DNA from: Shewanella psychromarinicola
GTDB lineage: Bacteria > Pseudomonadota > Gammaproteobacteria > Enterobacterales > Shewanellaceae
DNA length: 64,000 bases
Assembly: GCF_003855155.1 (NCBI RefSeq)
Contig: NZ_CP034073.1
Span: forward strand, 4,216,001 to 4,280,000
Reading direction: 5' to 3'
Shown: one piece after another, positions 9,201-17,478 of the stretch
Layout: each line of letters starts with the position of its first letter
Position numbering within the stretch: position 1 is the first letter of the stretch
The notes under the pieces: generated by a model
What the model was told of the DNA's origin: nothing
The model's database searches: none
Seen by the model: the letters and a program-made list of their open reading frames with translations, nothing else
Translations under genes and position numbers: made by a program

Positions 9201-10339
9201 AGTCCGCCACCTAATTGTTGCACAATAACAGAACCATCGCGCTCGGTTTGATAATAGGTGCCAGAGGTGCCGTATTGCCCAACAGAACCGCCATTAGTCG
9301 GAGATACTGCCACTAAGCGACTACCGTTGTAACAAATTTTATCGTCTACACTAAAAGTGCTATTAATCGTTGAGTCATCTAGATCATAAATATTAGAACA
9401 GCGGGAAATGCTAGAATTGGCTGATAAACTCCAGCCCATGCCGGCAATTCCTTCACCAGATTGACTGTTGTAGTTTAGCGATAAGCTAGGTTGAACGCCC
9501 TTACGACCTGGAGCAATAGTCAAAGGCACTGAATAAGAAAATGCACCGCCATCAACGCCGGCATTACCTTTTATTTCACCCACTAAGTCGCTTTGCTCTG
9601 GTGATACGGGACTGTTCGCTGCATCAGATATCTCATTAATATCAACTAACGCTACAGAAAGGACATTGAATGACGCTGTGCTTATCGATGAATATTGATT
9701 GGTTGAACTCTTAGCTCTAACGTTGACCTGATGTATTCCAATTGCCTGCATTCCAAAATCATAGTTGTAGGGTGAGCTTGTGTCGGGATACCAAGCGGAG
9801 TTATCTATTGAAAACTCTACTGCACTAATATCGCTATCATTATCAGATGCACTTGCCGTTACAAATAAAGATTGTGATTCATATAAGTCAGGAATTGGCG
9901 TTAAGCTGACAATAGGAAGATCATCGACGGCATTGACTGTCACAACGAATGCAACAGTACTGCTTAAACTGCCATCGGATACGGTAATACTAATAGTCGA
10001 TTTTCCAGCTTGGTTCGCCACGGGTGTCACACTCACCGTACGGTTGGCACCACTGCCGCCCAATATCACATTGGCGGTCGGAACGAGTGCCGTATTGCTT
10101 GAACTGCGACTCACTGACAACGAACCTGCGGCCGTTTCAGCATCACCTATGGTAAAGGCAATAATGCCCGTATTGCTGTCTTCATTGATACTGCGGTTGC
10201 TGATATTGCTAATGGTGGGGGCGTCATTCACCGCATTGACTGTCACAACAAATGTGCGGGTGTAACTTAAACTGCCATCGGATACGGTAATAGTGATCGT
10301 TGCGCTACCGGATTGGTTCGCCGCGGGTATCACATTCAC
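3299..10339 (-). CDS. SpvB/VCBS/RHS-repeat polymorphic-toxin-like protein, 5'-truncated
   Basis: About 2346 residues. Order of parts: two cadherin/VCBS-like repeats (1-140, each ending VTVNAV.D.P), an Ig-like segment, an SpvB-type region from about 257 (SYSVPLTIAPGRKGVQPSLSL), and Asp-rich FG-GAP/VCBS repeats at roughly 570-970 (DINGDGRKDIL, DLNGDGLSDIL). YD repeats follow at about 1500-1980, then the RHS core end with RGYDVFGRPRD and GRIYDFNIGRFLSVDP near 2040, and a unique tip of about 264 residues after DPTGYR. The tip has a glycine-rich hydrophobic stretch (near GGAICYVSGGLACAGG) reminiscent of DUF4225 tips. The only start is a GTG in mid-repeat. Homology ends at about 10364 without a signal peptide, so the native 5' end is missing and expression is doubtful. 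The product would be a large secreted or surface toxin carrier. Confidence 0.88.
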   Translation of the reverse strand: MNVIPAANQSGSATITITVSDGSLSYTRTFVVTVNAVNDAPTISNISNRSINEDSNTGIIAFTIGDAETAAGSLSVSRSSSNTALVPTANVILGGSGANRTVSVTPVANQAGKSTISITVSDGSLSSTVAFVVTVNAVDDLPIVSLTPIPDLYESQSLFVTASASDNDSDISAVEFSIDNSAWYPDTSSPYNYDFGMQAIGIHQVNVRAKSSTNQYSSISTASFNVLSVALVDINEISDAANSPVSPEQSDLVGEIKGNAGVDGGAFSYSVPLTIAPGRKGVQPSLSLNYNSQSGEGIAGMGWSLSANSSISRCSNIYDLDDSTINSTFSVDDKICYNGSRLVAVSPTNGGSVGQYGTSGTYYQTERDGSVIVQQLGGGLNSSSVYFVASEVNGTQHLLGQSSNSRIVPVGLNLASTWLQDTTRDTHSNEISYQYDEASAGNRYLLDIFYTGYEGVLGTRNIHFDYKKIPSSKSYQWGGYSVNDRQLMSISMNIEGQEKATWRLNYQTPTTSLNDAAILDNLQYCDTGNNDCLTTEFGWFYRQYKHNLQTNHALANIIDNYTIGLKVKQDADYDGDGVTDLSVPLDGIYLSRTGNKITYQDLPDISSRQWAGDLNGDDLPSSNEESINVISGTIDYDLDGADDFVYTNSASKLVFSSFNADGSLKSSYTSGVSATCYATIYRDIGDKYCTSHAVDINGDGRKDILLATNKQTGSGNNIITYKAYLRSDSGSDFVEKGTFTAEAKEPLIPMDVDGDGVVDLAPSQFHKSLKWYKVGFNPDSNTVSFIEKNITFNVNVDIVHRTRPSRWVDLNGDGLSDILTLHKVNSTDSFYTRYIIFNKGNGLFEAPLNTGIKELAFSGGNGSFAKDPTYGGSAGYVHENFIQFIDYNGDGRQDILYPDYSRKKYLYECWNWTSNESCGAVDGGNAPKFYDHDVWYWNVLLTNPDGKSFTDVQLPIYGALATLSPIDLTGDGRVDFISGMGFESDATKRTWFYGSKQGGKPSSYPVGFALFAHVNTQDTVVKSIKTGMGEKLQLDYTQLKNIYPQPETTEYPYVNFTNTMRVVVTLKEDNGLNGVNKTEYSYKNARFHLAGRGFQGFSDIIETNTDAQNLHTLTTETMFSQTFPWSGTVLKKTVKDGQQNILSEYQVDKRDDKFELVPSELEYLNGIVNKNGGKSWCFYPKNTTSVTKSIDPNTIVTTVKNSQEKNRFCQTTLSSTTTVDSTIEHNKSSTQDYTDLAGWSMPTASETNQSVAYTVAHESVILNPANTATSQKTTHIYNDNTQELISSIIEGTGTLKGVATTTTFSDYDQYGNASKVSVGDRYNQVAMTNDGYFVYKTFNAQWPGVAVTTNTYDPLTGQMLTSVDMNGVTTANQVNFIGVPQSSSVTKGNIVIQPTSYLSLQWETGNYAYKQTMQADGQPQAVTYLDSLGRPVKQVSDGFEGEITSETAYDARGNIVSETKPTEDYGTQNTTQFQGYDALGRPARKIYNDGMVSYQSEYDYLDGITTNIRVTGGLNASMSRSYNSLGQLLSTTDAKGNKSYFAYNAAGLPVLIQDVLGSQITARYDDLGSKAWFNDPNMGIWSFTYNQYGELITQKDARNITTTFSYDKAGRQTSQAGQQARSWVYDNVVGSGKLYQAKVDGHIQTHSYDTAGRIKQTLTAIGSLSFTEKYAYDSQFGRIKAMQYPSGEHVAYRFDDNGYLIEDYQRFTDGSEQSLRIIDEYSAFGSINQQTFSNHYVQQFSRNLAGSPTSICTSSSAGCSTIGVQYLNYDYDGMGNLAFQHNVITQFKESYNYDELMRVDDSTKTYKGISYAAVNYDYDAAGNILVKGDYGSQYLYGIVGKGAGGNAGPNAIRQFIRGGTKTFTYDNNGNRLTGDGVTLTYNDQNKPLTVDRNNVKSTFSYDANGNRYKQVKQQSGSVVSTTYYVGSFEREVTLSSTVDKTYIGDHTIKMKAHVGSLGNQSPFQHVLRDHLGSVDTLMDAKTGAVLQHRGYDVFGRPRDIASGNALLSGTNWQGVTKGYTDHEHLIDQELIHMNGRIYDFNIGRFLSVDPFLQFPENSQSANPYSYILNNPMSGVDPTGYRSEELDEVISGKAFEKLEKDESGNLYVTADGETYKLTSVSNGEKNFSISFDGNGGGTAQVGKVSGAVNLHKGNSSTNVNQSLISSAEDGFNSFLNSATETIKSSDLYKDNEMLINFIADEGGNVLLRTGQTVGGAGQVFLGGAICYVSGGLACAGGAVIAAKGGDNIYSGLSGKQSVSENLLQRATGSKTTGTLINAGLDIGTSAVGLMRAAPKIHELGQPMRHLMRKDPTLTEASFRQATTTALTVEAATATATVADTLMKLKQN

Positions 10340-10364
10340 CGTTCGGTTGGCACCACTGCCGCCC

Positions 10365-10541
10365 GACCTATATGGATATTGGTAATGTCATTATGATGTC
10401 GGGAAAATCATTGACCATGTGCTTCAAGGCATCCTACCTATCAGAGTCAGGCTAGCTTCCGCGGTACAGATTGTTCATTAGCATCTGACCCATATGGATA
10501 TGGGAAATATCATTATGATGTAAGGAACAGCGTTGACCATG
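10365..10541. repeat. Pair of 55-bp imperfect direct repeats at the RHS break point
   Basis: Positions 10365-10419 and 10487-10541 are the same length and differ at about nine of 55 bases. Both begin GACCYATATGGATAT and end TTGACCATG. The first begins exactly where homology of the RHS gene to its own repeats stops. On the plus strand the second repeat is read through as DPYGYGKYHYDVRNS and remains open to a stop at 10613-10615, which may be the tail of an unknown lost gene. These are probably remnants of an inserted or rearranged element. Confidence 0.7.
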
Positions 10542-10762
10542 CCGCCACAACGTTAGTGGCCGTAGGCCATAGCGTTAAACAACCCGTGGACTCGGTTAAC
10601 ACGATGACCGAATAAACGCTAAGCGGCAATCTATCGGCAACAAAAAGCTCACAAGGTGTTAAATCAAACTCTAAACAGCCCTTTTTTGGATTTAATCATT
10701 GTTTTCTCACCTGAATGAGCATTAGATATACAGAGGTTGTATTTGAAGGAAGAAATCATTGA

Positions 10763-11509
10763 ATGAAAAATATTATTTGCGACATTGATGGTGTATTACT
10801 GCACGACAACAAGCTCATTCCCGGAAGTGACAAGTTTATTCACCGTGTGCTTGAACAAGGCAACCCGCTGGTCATCCTCACCAATTATCCGGTCCAAACC
10901 GGTAAAGACTTACAAAACCGTCTCGGCGCGGCAGGCATTAATGTGCCAGAAAGTTGCTTTTACACTTCAGCTATGGCCACTGCCGACTTTCTTAAACACC
11001 AAACCGGCAATAAAGCCTTTGTGATTGGCGAAGGTGCACTTACCCATGAGTTGTACAACGCAGGTTTCACCATAACCGATATTAACCCAGATTTTGTTAT
11101 TGTCGGTGAAACCCGCGCTTACAACTGGGACATGATCCATAAAGCATCTCGCTTTGTTGCTGGCGGCGCACGCTTTATTGCCACCAATCCAGATACTCAT
11201 GGCGCAGACTTTAGCCCTGCATGTGGCGCGTTATGCGCAGCGATTGAACGTATCACAGGTAAAATGCCATTTTATGTGGGTAAACCAAGCTCGTGGATTA
11301 TTCGCTCAGCCTTGAATCATATTCAGGGGCACTCTGAAAACACCGTAATTATTGGCGACAACATGCAAACCGATATTCTCGCAGGCTTTCAAGCAGGACT
11401 TGAAACCATTTTGGTCACCAGTGGCGTGAGCCAAATGATTGATATTGACAAAGAACCTTTTAGACCTAATCACGTGTTTGCATGCGCGGCCGATATTGAT
11501 GTCGTTTAA
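10763..11509 (+). CDS. nagD: NagD-type HAD-IIA phosphatase (nucleotide monophosphatase)
   Basis: The 248-residue protein has all four HAD motifs: DIDGVLL near residue 7 with the nucleophile and acid aspartates, ILTNYP (motif II) near 38, a lysine in GKPSSWI (motif III), and VIIGDNMQTDI (motif IV). Length and the IIA cap insertion match E. coli NagD, which hydrolyses UMP and related nucleotide monophosphates in the cytosol. It starts at ATG behind a good AAGGAAG site. It is not beside nag genes here; it stands alone between the RHS island and a peptidase gene. Substrate is assigned from the family. Confidence 0.93.
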   Translation: MKNIICDIDGVLLHDNKLIPGSDKFIHRVLEQGNPLVILTNYPVQTGKDLQNRLGAAGINVPESCFYTSAMATADFLKHQTGNKAFVIGEGALTHELYNAGFTITDINPDFVIVGETRAYNWDMIHKASRFVAGGARFIATNPDTHGADFSPACGALCAAIERITGKMPFYVGKPSSWIIRSALNHIQGHSENTVIIGDNMQTDILAGFQAGLETILVTSGVSQMIDIDKEPFRPNHVFACAADIDVV

Positions 11510-11828
11510 TCGATATCTTTACTGAGTGACAGTTTGATTGTCTCGCCATTAAATTAATGCTCGATACTGATACGCGATACACTATTTTATCGCAAGGTAA
11601 ACCCTTTAATATAGAATAGTACTCATATGATTGCGGGAGTAAAACGTCCAATATCGCTTAAGCACTATTGATTCACGTCAACAAGATCAAATAGTTAATA
11701 AGATAAGTGTCAACGACACAATTTACATTAGGTAACACAATTCCAAGCCAGCGACCTTGTTTTCAGGCACTGGCTTGCCCCATTATGCTTGTCTGAAATA
11801 ACAATAAATAATAATAACAGGACATAGC
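11510..11828. other. Intergenic region, no gene recognised
   Basis: About 320 bases between nagD and the M28 peptidase. It is AT-rich with no long ORF. Presumably it holds the peptidase promoter, but no strong -35/-10 pair or terminator was identified. Confidence 0.4.
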
Positions 11829-13487
11829 ATGAAACGATTGTTGCCTTTTTGCGCCATTGCCTTGCTGACAGCATGCAATAGTGACGATGCTAAACACGCT
11901 TCGACCGAACAAATTGCCCCAGCTAAAGTCACTGCTGTGACGTTTAATGAACAACGCTTTAGAACCGACATCGAAACATTATCGTCTGATAAGTTTGAAG
12001 GTCGGGCGCCCACCACCCAAGGTGAAAAACTTACCCTAGAATATTTATCCGCTGCCTTCACTCAAATGGGGCTTAAAGGCGCCTATAACGGCAGTTTTCT
12101 GCAACCAGTTCCAATGGTAAGCTACACCGCCAGCGAGCAACAACGAATTAATTTAGCTGGCATGGACATGCAGTATCGCCAAGATATTGTGCTAGGCAGT
12201 CGTCATGATAACCACCAAGTCAGTATTAAAGATGCGCCATTAGTGTTCGTCGGTTACGGTATTAATGCACCAGAATACGGCTGGAATGATTACCAAGACC
12301 TCGACATGAAAGGCAAAATTGCCATCATTTTAGTTAATGATCCAGGCTTTGCTCATCCTCAAGGGGCGAAGTTTAATGGTAAGGCGATGACTTACTATGG
12401 CCGTTGGACTTATAAGTTTGAAGAAGCCAGTCGCCAAGGAGCATTGGGCGCTATCATTATCCATGAGACTGAACCCGCTTCCTATCCCTGGTCGGTAGTC
12501 GAAAATAGCTGGATTGGAGCTCAACAAGACTTAGTCCTTAGCCAAGCAGAACAAGATCAACGGGTTCAAGTTGAAGGATGGTTAACCCTAGACAGTGCAA
12601 CTGCCTTGTTTGACAAAGCCGGTCTATCATTAACATCGTTAATGGATCGCGCGGCCAACAGTTCACTCAATGTCAATTTAGCCCAAACTGCCAGCATTGA
12701 ATTTGCTAACAAAACAGAGTATGCCGACAGTTATAATGTGGTTGCGACGTTAGCCGGCAGCACTCAGGCCAATCAGCATATTCTATTCACGGCCCACTGG
12801 GATCATCTCGGTAAAGATGACACCAAAGACGGTGACCAAATTTATAATGGCGCATTAGATAATTCCTCTGGCACTGCGGGTATTTTAGAAATTGCCCGCC
12901 AGTTTGCGCAGCAAGCCGAACAAGGTCATGGCTTAGCCCGCTCATTAACCTTTATTGCCACTACGGGTGAAGAACAAGGCTTATTAGGCTCTCGTTACTA
13001 TGCTGCTAATCCTATTTATCCCATTGATAAAACGGTCGCTGTTTTTAACCTAGACAGCACCAATGTGTATGGCAAAACCAAAGACTACACCATAGTTGGC
13101 AAAGGTCAGTCTGAGTTAGAAAACTATTTAGACCGCGCTGCAGCTAAACAGGATCGGATTAGCAAGGGCGAACTTAACCCAGCATCAGGCGGATTTTTCC
13201 GTTCAGACCACTTCAGTTTTGCCAAATTAGGTGTACCGGCAGTATTTGCCGGTGGGGGTAACGAACCGCTTGATGAAGCAACAGCACAATACAAAACTGC
13301 AATGCTGGTGAAAATGAAAGGCTGCTATCATAACGTCTGCGACGATTATCGTCCTGAATGGGACTTATCCGGATCATTACAAGATTTAGGCGTGTATTAC
13401 CAAGCCGCAGCTGAGCTAGGTAATAATCAAGATTGGCCAGGATACTTTGCCGGTTCTGAATTTAATCAATTACGTCCTGCAGATTAA
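11829..13487 (+). CDS. M28 family zinc aminopeptidase, lipoprotein
   Basis: The N-terminus has a lipoprotein signal with lipobox LTAC (Cys16), so the mature protein is membrane-anchored and periplasmic or outer-membrane facing. A PA insertion domain with VFVGYGINAPEYGWNDYQ comes first. The peptidase core carries zinc-binding HWDHLGKD, the bridging aspartate in GALDNSSGTAG, the catalytic glutamates in TGEEQGLLGS and a later SDHFSF. These residues mark an active M28 exopeptidase that trims N-terminal residues from peptides. At 552 residues it matches PA-containing M28 relatives. It starts at ATG after AGGACA and is followed by an intrinsic terminator. Confidence 0.93.
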   Translation: MKRLLPFCAIALLTACNSDDAKHASTEQIAPAKVTAVTFNEQRFRTDIETLSSDKFEGRAPTTQGEKLTLEYLSAAFTQMGLKGAYNGSFLQPVPMVSYTASEQQRINLAGMDMQYRQDIVLGSRHDNHQVSIKDAPLVFVGYGINAPEYGWNDYQDLDMKGKIAIILVNDPGFAHPQGAKFNGKAMTYYGRWTYKFEEASRQGALGAIIIHETEPASYPWSVVENSWIGAQQDLVLSQAEQDQRVQVEGWLTLDSATALFDKAGLSLTSLMDRAANSSLNVNLAQTASIEFANKTEYADSYNVVATLAGSTQANQHILFTAHWDHLGKDDTKDGDQIYNGALDNSSGTAGILEIARQFAQQAEQGHGLARSLTFIATTGEEQGLLGSRYYAANPIYPIDKTVAVFNLDSTNVYGKTKDYTIVGKGQSELENYLDRAAAKQDRISKGELNPASGGFFRSDHFSFAKLGVPAVFAGGGNEPLDEATAQYKTAMLVKMKGCYHNVCDDYRPEWDLSGSLQDLGVYYQAAAELGNNQDWPGYFAGSEFNQLRPAD

Positions 13488-13526
13488 TACAACACCACCC
13501 TATTCCGTCCCCCAAAACAAGGATTG

Positions 13527-13555
13527 GCCCATCATGTATTTGATGGGCTTTTTTT
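13527..13555 (+). terminator. Intrinsic terminator after the M28 peptidase
   Basis: Stem GCCCATCA (13527-13534) pairs with TGATGGGC (13541-13548), followed by a run of seven T. It lies 40 bases after the peptidase stop and closes that transcription unit. Confidence 0.9.
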
Positions 13556-13622
13556 ATTGGTATTTGGTGCTATTAGCATTTATGTCATTAGTCTTTGAGT
13601 TAATCCTCTGGATAAACGGTAC

Positions 13623-14021
13623 TCACACTTTACTCAATTCATTTAGCGCTTCGATGGCTAAAGCCGCCTTTTCTGTTTGCACAAAAATATGGTCATGATA
13701 ATACGCGGCAATAACATTAGCGCTAATGCCTTTTTCGGTGAGTTTATTGGCCACTGCAGCCGTTAAACCGACGGCATCAAGGCTAGAGTGTACCGTTAAG
13801 GTAATGCCTTTAAATACTGATTCAAATGACAAACCGCCCTCAATAGCAGCCGCTTTGGTTAATACTAATGTCAGCCCTTCAGATTCGCGAAACGTCGCCA
13901 GTGGCGATAAAGTTTGGTAATCACCATATTGCCCCTGCACTGAGCAAAAAACATATTCGTCATCTAATAATACCGGTGATATCGATGCGAGTAGTGCCGT
14001 TAAATTTGTTTCACCTACCAT
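13623..14021 (-). CDS. ACT domain-containing protein
   Basis: 132 residues made of two ACT-like halves: the first with DDEYVFCSV and GLTLVLTKA, the second with LTVHSSLDAVGLTAAVANKLTEKGISANVIAAYYHDHIFV. The second resembles the regulatory ACT fold that binds amino acids or similar small ligands. It belongs to the small stand-alone ACT proteins of unknown ligand (COG3602-like). No catalytic domain is attached. It is monocistronic and convergent with the M28 peptidase. Confidence 0.82.
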   Translation of the reverse strand: MVGETNLTALLASISPVLLDDEYVFCSVQGQYGDYQTLSPLATFRESEGLTLVLTKAAAIEGGLSFESVFKGITLTVHSSLDAVGLTAAVANKLTEKGISANVIAAYYHDHIFVQTEKAALAIEALNELSKV

Positions 14022-14605
14022 TCTTTTTTCCTTAAATATTTTTCCGTTATAAAGCGATTTTATGAATCAAGGTATTCTTTTGCAAATAAAAAGGGGCTGC
14101 CTGACTAAAATGTCGCCTAACTTAAATGCAGCTTATGCCACCCAGCTACAACATAAGTGACCAAGGTAACCCTATCCAGTCTTAATATACTTAACAAGTT
14201 AAGCCTTGCTTGGTTGGCTATCACCGAGTGAACTGGAGCCCCAATATCGCGCATAAATAATCCTATTAAGCTTGGATATGGCTAACCAACAGCACAAAAC
14301 GACTATTCAACCTTCTTTTTGCTCAAATAACGATCAGACGCACTGCCTTAGTGCAATTATCGTTTTAGTTGTATTTGATTATGAAATATCAAAATAAATC
14401 ATCATAATCGCAGTAAAAATAAAGATATCTCATAAAAATAGAGGTTATTATTGATAATATTTAAATAAAAAGATATTTCGAAGAGATAAAATCATTAAAA
14501 CAACCAATTTTATGATGTTATCTTAAAAAACAAACTTGGCAGTTAACCAAAATGCTGGCAAAGTAGTGGCAGAAAAAGATTAGCCAACGCTGCTGGAGCC
14601 GTATT
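14022..14605. other. 584-bp AT-rich intergenic region, divergent promoters
   Basis: The region separates the minus-strand ACT gene from asnB. It has no convincing ORF. The asnB-proximal 200 bases are very AT-rich (AAAAATAAAGATATC, TAATATTTAAATAAAA), suitable for a promoter or UP element, but no regulator site could be assigned. Confidence 0.4.
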
Positions 14606-16270
14606 ATGTGTTCAATATTTTCGATTTTAGATATCAAAACTGATGCAAGCCAACTTCGTCATGTGGCCTTAGAAATGTCAAAATTACTGCGTCACCGCGG
14701 TCCAGATTGGTCTGGTATTTATGCTGATGAACATGCCATTTTAGCTCATGAACGTTTATCCATTGTTGACGTTGACCACGGAGCGCAACCGCTTATCAGC
14801 ACTGATGGCAACTTAGTCTTAGCCGTAAACGGTGAAATTTATAACCACAAGCAATTAAAAGCTCAGCTTGGTGACAAATACCAATATAAAACTAACTCAG
14901 ATTGTGAAGTGATTTTGTCACTTTACCAAGAATACGGTTGTGACTTTTTAGACAAACTGAACGGCATCTTTGCATTTGTACTGTACGACAAAGCCAAAGG
15001 CACTTACTTAATCGGCCGCGATCATATGGGTATAATCCCACTTTACACTGGCTTCGATGCATCGGGTAACTTCTATGTTGCCTCTGAAATGAAAGCATTA
15101 ATGCCGGTATGTAAAACCGTTGCTGAGTTTTACCCTGGACAGTATTTATATTCTGCCGACGGTAAACCAACCCAGTATTATCAACGTGATTGGCGCGATT
15201 TTGATGCGGTTAAAGACAACCCAGCAAGCATTGAAGAGTTGCGTGAAGCATTAGAAGCCGCAGTAAAACGCCAATTAATGTCAGATGTACCTTACGGGGT
15301 ATTATTGTCTGGTGGGTTAGATTCATCCGTGATCTCTGCCATTACCCAAACTTACGCCAAACATCGTATTGAAAACGACGGCGAAACTGGCGCATGGTGG
15401 CCACAGCTGCATTCATTTGCCGTAGGGTTAGCGGAATCTCCTGACTTAGTTGCCGCACAAAAAGTGGCTGACGCCATTGGCACCATTCATCATCCTATTG
15501 TCTATACCTTCCAAGAAGGCTTAGATGCGATTAAAGAAGTGATTTATCATCTCGAAACTTACGATGTCACCACTATTCGAGCAGCAACGCCAATGTATTT
15601 AATGGCGCGTAAAATTAAAGCCATGGGCATTAAAATGGTGCTGTCTGGCGAAGGTGCTGACGAGTTATTCGGTGGTTATCTGTATTTCCACAAAGCGCCT
15701 AACGCGCAAGCATTTCATGAAGAGTTAGTTCGTAAGCTAGATAAACTGCACTTATTTGACTGCTTGCGTGCCAACAAATCCATGGCGGCATGGGGACTTG
15801 AAGCTCGGGTGCCTTTCTTAGATAAAGAATTTATCGACGTGGCAATGCGCATTAATCCAGAAGCCAAAATGTCTAAAGATGGCCGCATCGAGAAGCATAT
15901 TTTACGTCAGGCATTTGAGGATAAATTGCCAAAAGAAGTAGTATGGCGTCAAAAAGAGCAGTTCAGTGATGGCGTAGGTTACTCTTGGATTGATGGTCTA
16001 AAAGCACACGCAGCAGAAAACGTCGGCGACGTGCAATATGCTAACGCAAAGTTCCGTTTCCCATACAACACGCCAGAGTCAAAAGAAGCCTATTTTTACC
16101 GCAGCTTCTTTGAAGAGTTTTTCCCATTAGCCAGCGCAGCTGAAACAGTGCCCGGAGGAAAAACAGTGGCTTGTTCAACCCCTGAAGCACTATTGTGGGA
16201 TGCAAGTTTGCAAGGACTTAACGACCCATCAGGCCGCGCAGTTAAAAACGTTCACGCTAGCGCATATTAA
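14606..16270 (+). CDS. asnB: Asparagine synthetase B (glutamine-hydrolysing)
   Basis: 554 residues, the same length as E. coli AsnB. The protein starts MCSIFSI, so the N-terminal amidotransferase Cys is residue 2 after Met removal. The glutaminase half has RGPDW and NGEIYNH. The synthetase half has the ATP pyrophosphatase loop LSGGLDSS at about residue 234 and SGEGADELFGGY. It makes asparagine from aspartate, glutamine and ATP in the cytosol. ATG is preceded by GGAG. It is monocistronic with its own terminator. Confidence 0.98.
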   Translation: MCSIFSILDIKTDASQLRHVALEMSKLLRHRGPDWSGIYADEHAILAHERLSIVDVDHGAQPLISTDGNLVLAVNGEIYNHKQLKAQLGDKYQYKTNSDCEVILSLYQEYGCDFLDKLNGIFAFVLYDKAKGTYLIGRDHMGIIPLYTGFDASGNFYVASEMKALMPVCKTVAEFYPGQYLYSADGKPTQYYQRDWRDFDAVKDNPASIEELREALEAAVKRQLMSDVPYGVLLSGGLDSSVISAITQTYAKHRIENDGETGAWWPQLHSFAVGLAESPDLVAAQKVADAIGTIHHPIVYTFQEGLDAIKEVIYHLETYDVTTIRAATPMYLMARKIKAMGIKMVLSGEGADELFGGYLYFHKAPNAQAFHEELVRKLDKLHLFDCLRANKSMAAWGLEARVPFLDKEFIDVAMRINPEAKMSKDGRIEKHILRQAFEDKLPKEVVWRQKEQFSDGVGYSWIDGLKAHAAENVGDVQYANAKFRFPYNTPESKEAYFYRSFFEEFFPLASAAETVPGGKTVACSTPEALLWDASLQGLNDPSGRAVKNVHASAY

Positions 16271-16287
16271 TTTTTCCTCGATAGCTA

Positions 16288-16316
16288 AACACCACCCTAT
16301 TGGGTGGTGTTTTTGT
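16288..16316 (+). terminator. Intrinsic terminator of asnB
   Basis: Stem AACACCACCC (16288-16297) pairs perfectly with GGGTGGTGTT (16302-16311) and is followed by TTTTTGTTT. Confidence 0.93.
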
Positions 16317-16399
16317 TTGCCTCCATCTTGTAAGATAATGACAACAGCGTCCAGAGGCATAATGCTTAGCGTATTAATTGAGCAACAATAAGGTTTCCC

Positions 16400-16915
16400 A
16401 TGACAGATATCAGTATTTTCAATCTTGAAATGACCGACCCTAGTCAATTAAAGCCTAAAAATGATCCCAACGGATTAACCCTGGTTGAGGTAAAAATAAA
16501 ACAATATCAATTTAATCGGTTTCTATATCAATTTGTCGGTGCAGGGTGGCAATGGACAGATAAACTGACCTTGACCGATAGCCAGTGGCAAGAATATAGC
16601 GAAGCGGACAATTTACATTTGTTTGTGGCCTATAAAGATGGCGCACCAGCGGGTTACGTTGAATTGCAGCAGCAAGAAGAAGCGACTGTAGAGATTATGT
16701 ATTTTGGCTTAGGCGAACGCTTTATCGGTAAAGGATTTGGCGGCTATTTACTGACCCAAGCCATTGAGCAAGCTTGGTTGTTACCCAACACCCGCCGAGT
16801 TTGGGTACATACTTGCTCGTTAGATCACCCCAGCGCATTACAAAACTATCAAGCACGCGGATTCAGTTTATTTAGAACTGATACCGAACCAAGAATGAAC
16901 CCAAACTCTGCGTAG
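16400..16915 (+). CDS. GNAT family N-acetyltransferase
   Basis: 171 residues with acetyl-CoA motif A, IMYFGLGERFIGKGFGGYLL, where the R-x-x-G-x-G-type loop appears as RFIGKGFGG. C-terminal HPSALQNYQARGF is the usual motif B end. The substrate is unknown. The gene stands alone on the plus strand, with minus-strand genes convergent to it. It is intact, unlike the second GNAT at 18.5 kb. Confidence 0.88.
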   Translation: MTDISIFNLEMTDPSQLKPKNDPNGLTLVEVKIKQYQFNRFLYQFVGAGWQWTDKLTLTDSQWQEYSEADNLHLFVAYKDGAPAGYVELQQQEEATVEIMYFGLGERFIGKGFGGYLLTQAIEQAWLLPNTRRVWVHTCSLDHPSALQNYQARGFSLFRTDTEPRMNPNSA

Positions 16916-16943
16916 CGAAAAAAGGTCATGGATAACTGTCGTA

Positions 16944-17141
16944 CTAACGGTTTTTACACGCGATACTGCGTTGTTGTAATATTTCAAGTAACGCGCTTTT
17001 TTGTTGCTCGTTCATTGAGTGCCAAGCCAGAATTTCGTCGAGCGAGCGATGACACCCTAAACAGACATCCTGTGCATCTAAACAACATTGCCTCACGCAA
17101 GGTGAGGCAATTTGATTAACGTTACTCTGACCATACGCCAT
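16944..17141 (-). CDS. DUF1289 cysteine-motif protein
   Basis: A short protein with SPCVRQCCLDAQDVCLGC followed by RSLDEILAWHSM, the conserved pattern of DUF1289 (YdhL-like). The four or five cysteines suggest zinc or iron-sulfur binding. The family's function is not established. The chosen ATG overlaps the end of the upstream VOC gene by about 20 bases; two further ATGs lie upstream (17147, 17153) and no ribosome-binding site discriminates. It is probably cotranscribed with the VOC gene. Confidence 0.85.
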   Translation of the reverse strand: MAYGQSNVNQIASPCVRQCCLDAQDVCLGCHRSLDEILAWHSMNEQQKSALLEILQQRSIACKNR

Positions 17142-17472
17142 ATTCATTACCATTGGTGTCAGAAAAATGAAAACGTCTACCCCCAGGAAAACTGAATACG
17201 GCTTTGGTTATCTGTCCACCAGCCTGAATAATTTGGGCTGCGGTCGCGCCTAAATCTTGGCTATAGAGCACAATTAACGGGCTGCCTTTAGCTAAGGTAA
17301 ATTGACACTCAGCTCGATAAAAACCACCATCAATTCCGACCTTCAAAAAGCAGCTGTATTCAGGACCATAGTCTTGAAACTGCCAACCAAAAACCTGAGT
17401 AAAAAAGGCTTTGGTTGCAATGATGTCTTTCACGGGTATTTCTAAATAATTAATACTATGATGTTGACTCAT
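17122..17472 (-). CDS. VOC (glyoxalase/bleomycin-resistance fold) protein
   Basis: About 116 residues with a single pair of VOC beta-alpha-beta-beta-beta units: HSINYLEIPVKDIIATKAFFTQVFGW at the start and FHFSDTNGNEYGVW at the end, with H and E metal-ligand candidates. These small proteins act as dimers, as metal-dependent isomerases or binding proteins. The ATG at 17472 is set by GAGGTGA just upstream; a GTG two codons earlier overlaps that site. Its substrate cannot be told from sequence. Confidence 0.87.
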   Translation of the reverse strand: MSQHHSINYLEIPVKDIIATKAFFTQVFGWQFQDYGPEYSCFLKVGIDGGFYRAECQFTLAKGSPLIVLYSQDLGATAAQIIQAGGQITKAVFSFPGGRRFHFSDTNGNEYGVWSE

Positions 17473-17478
17473 GCTCAC

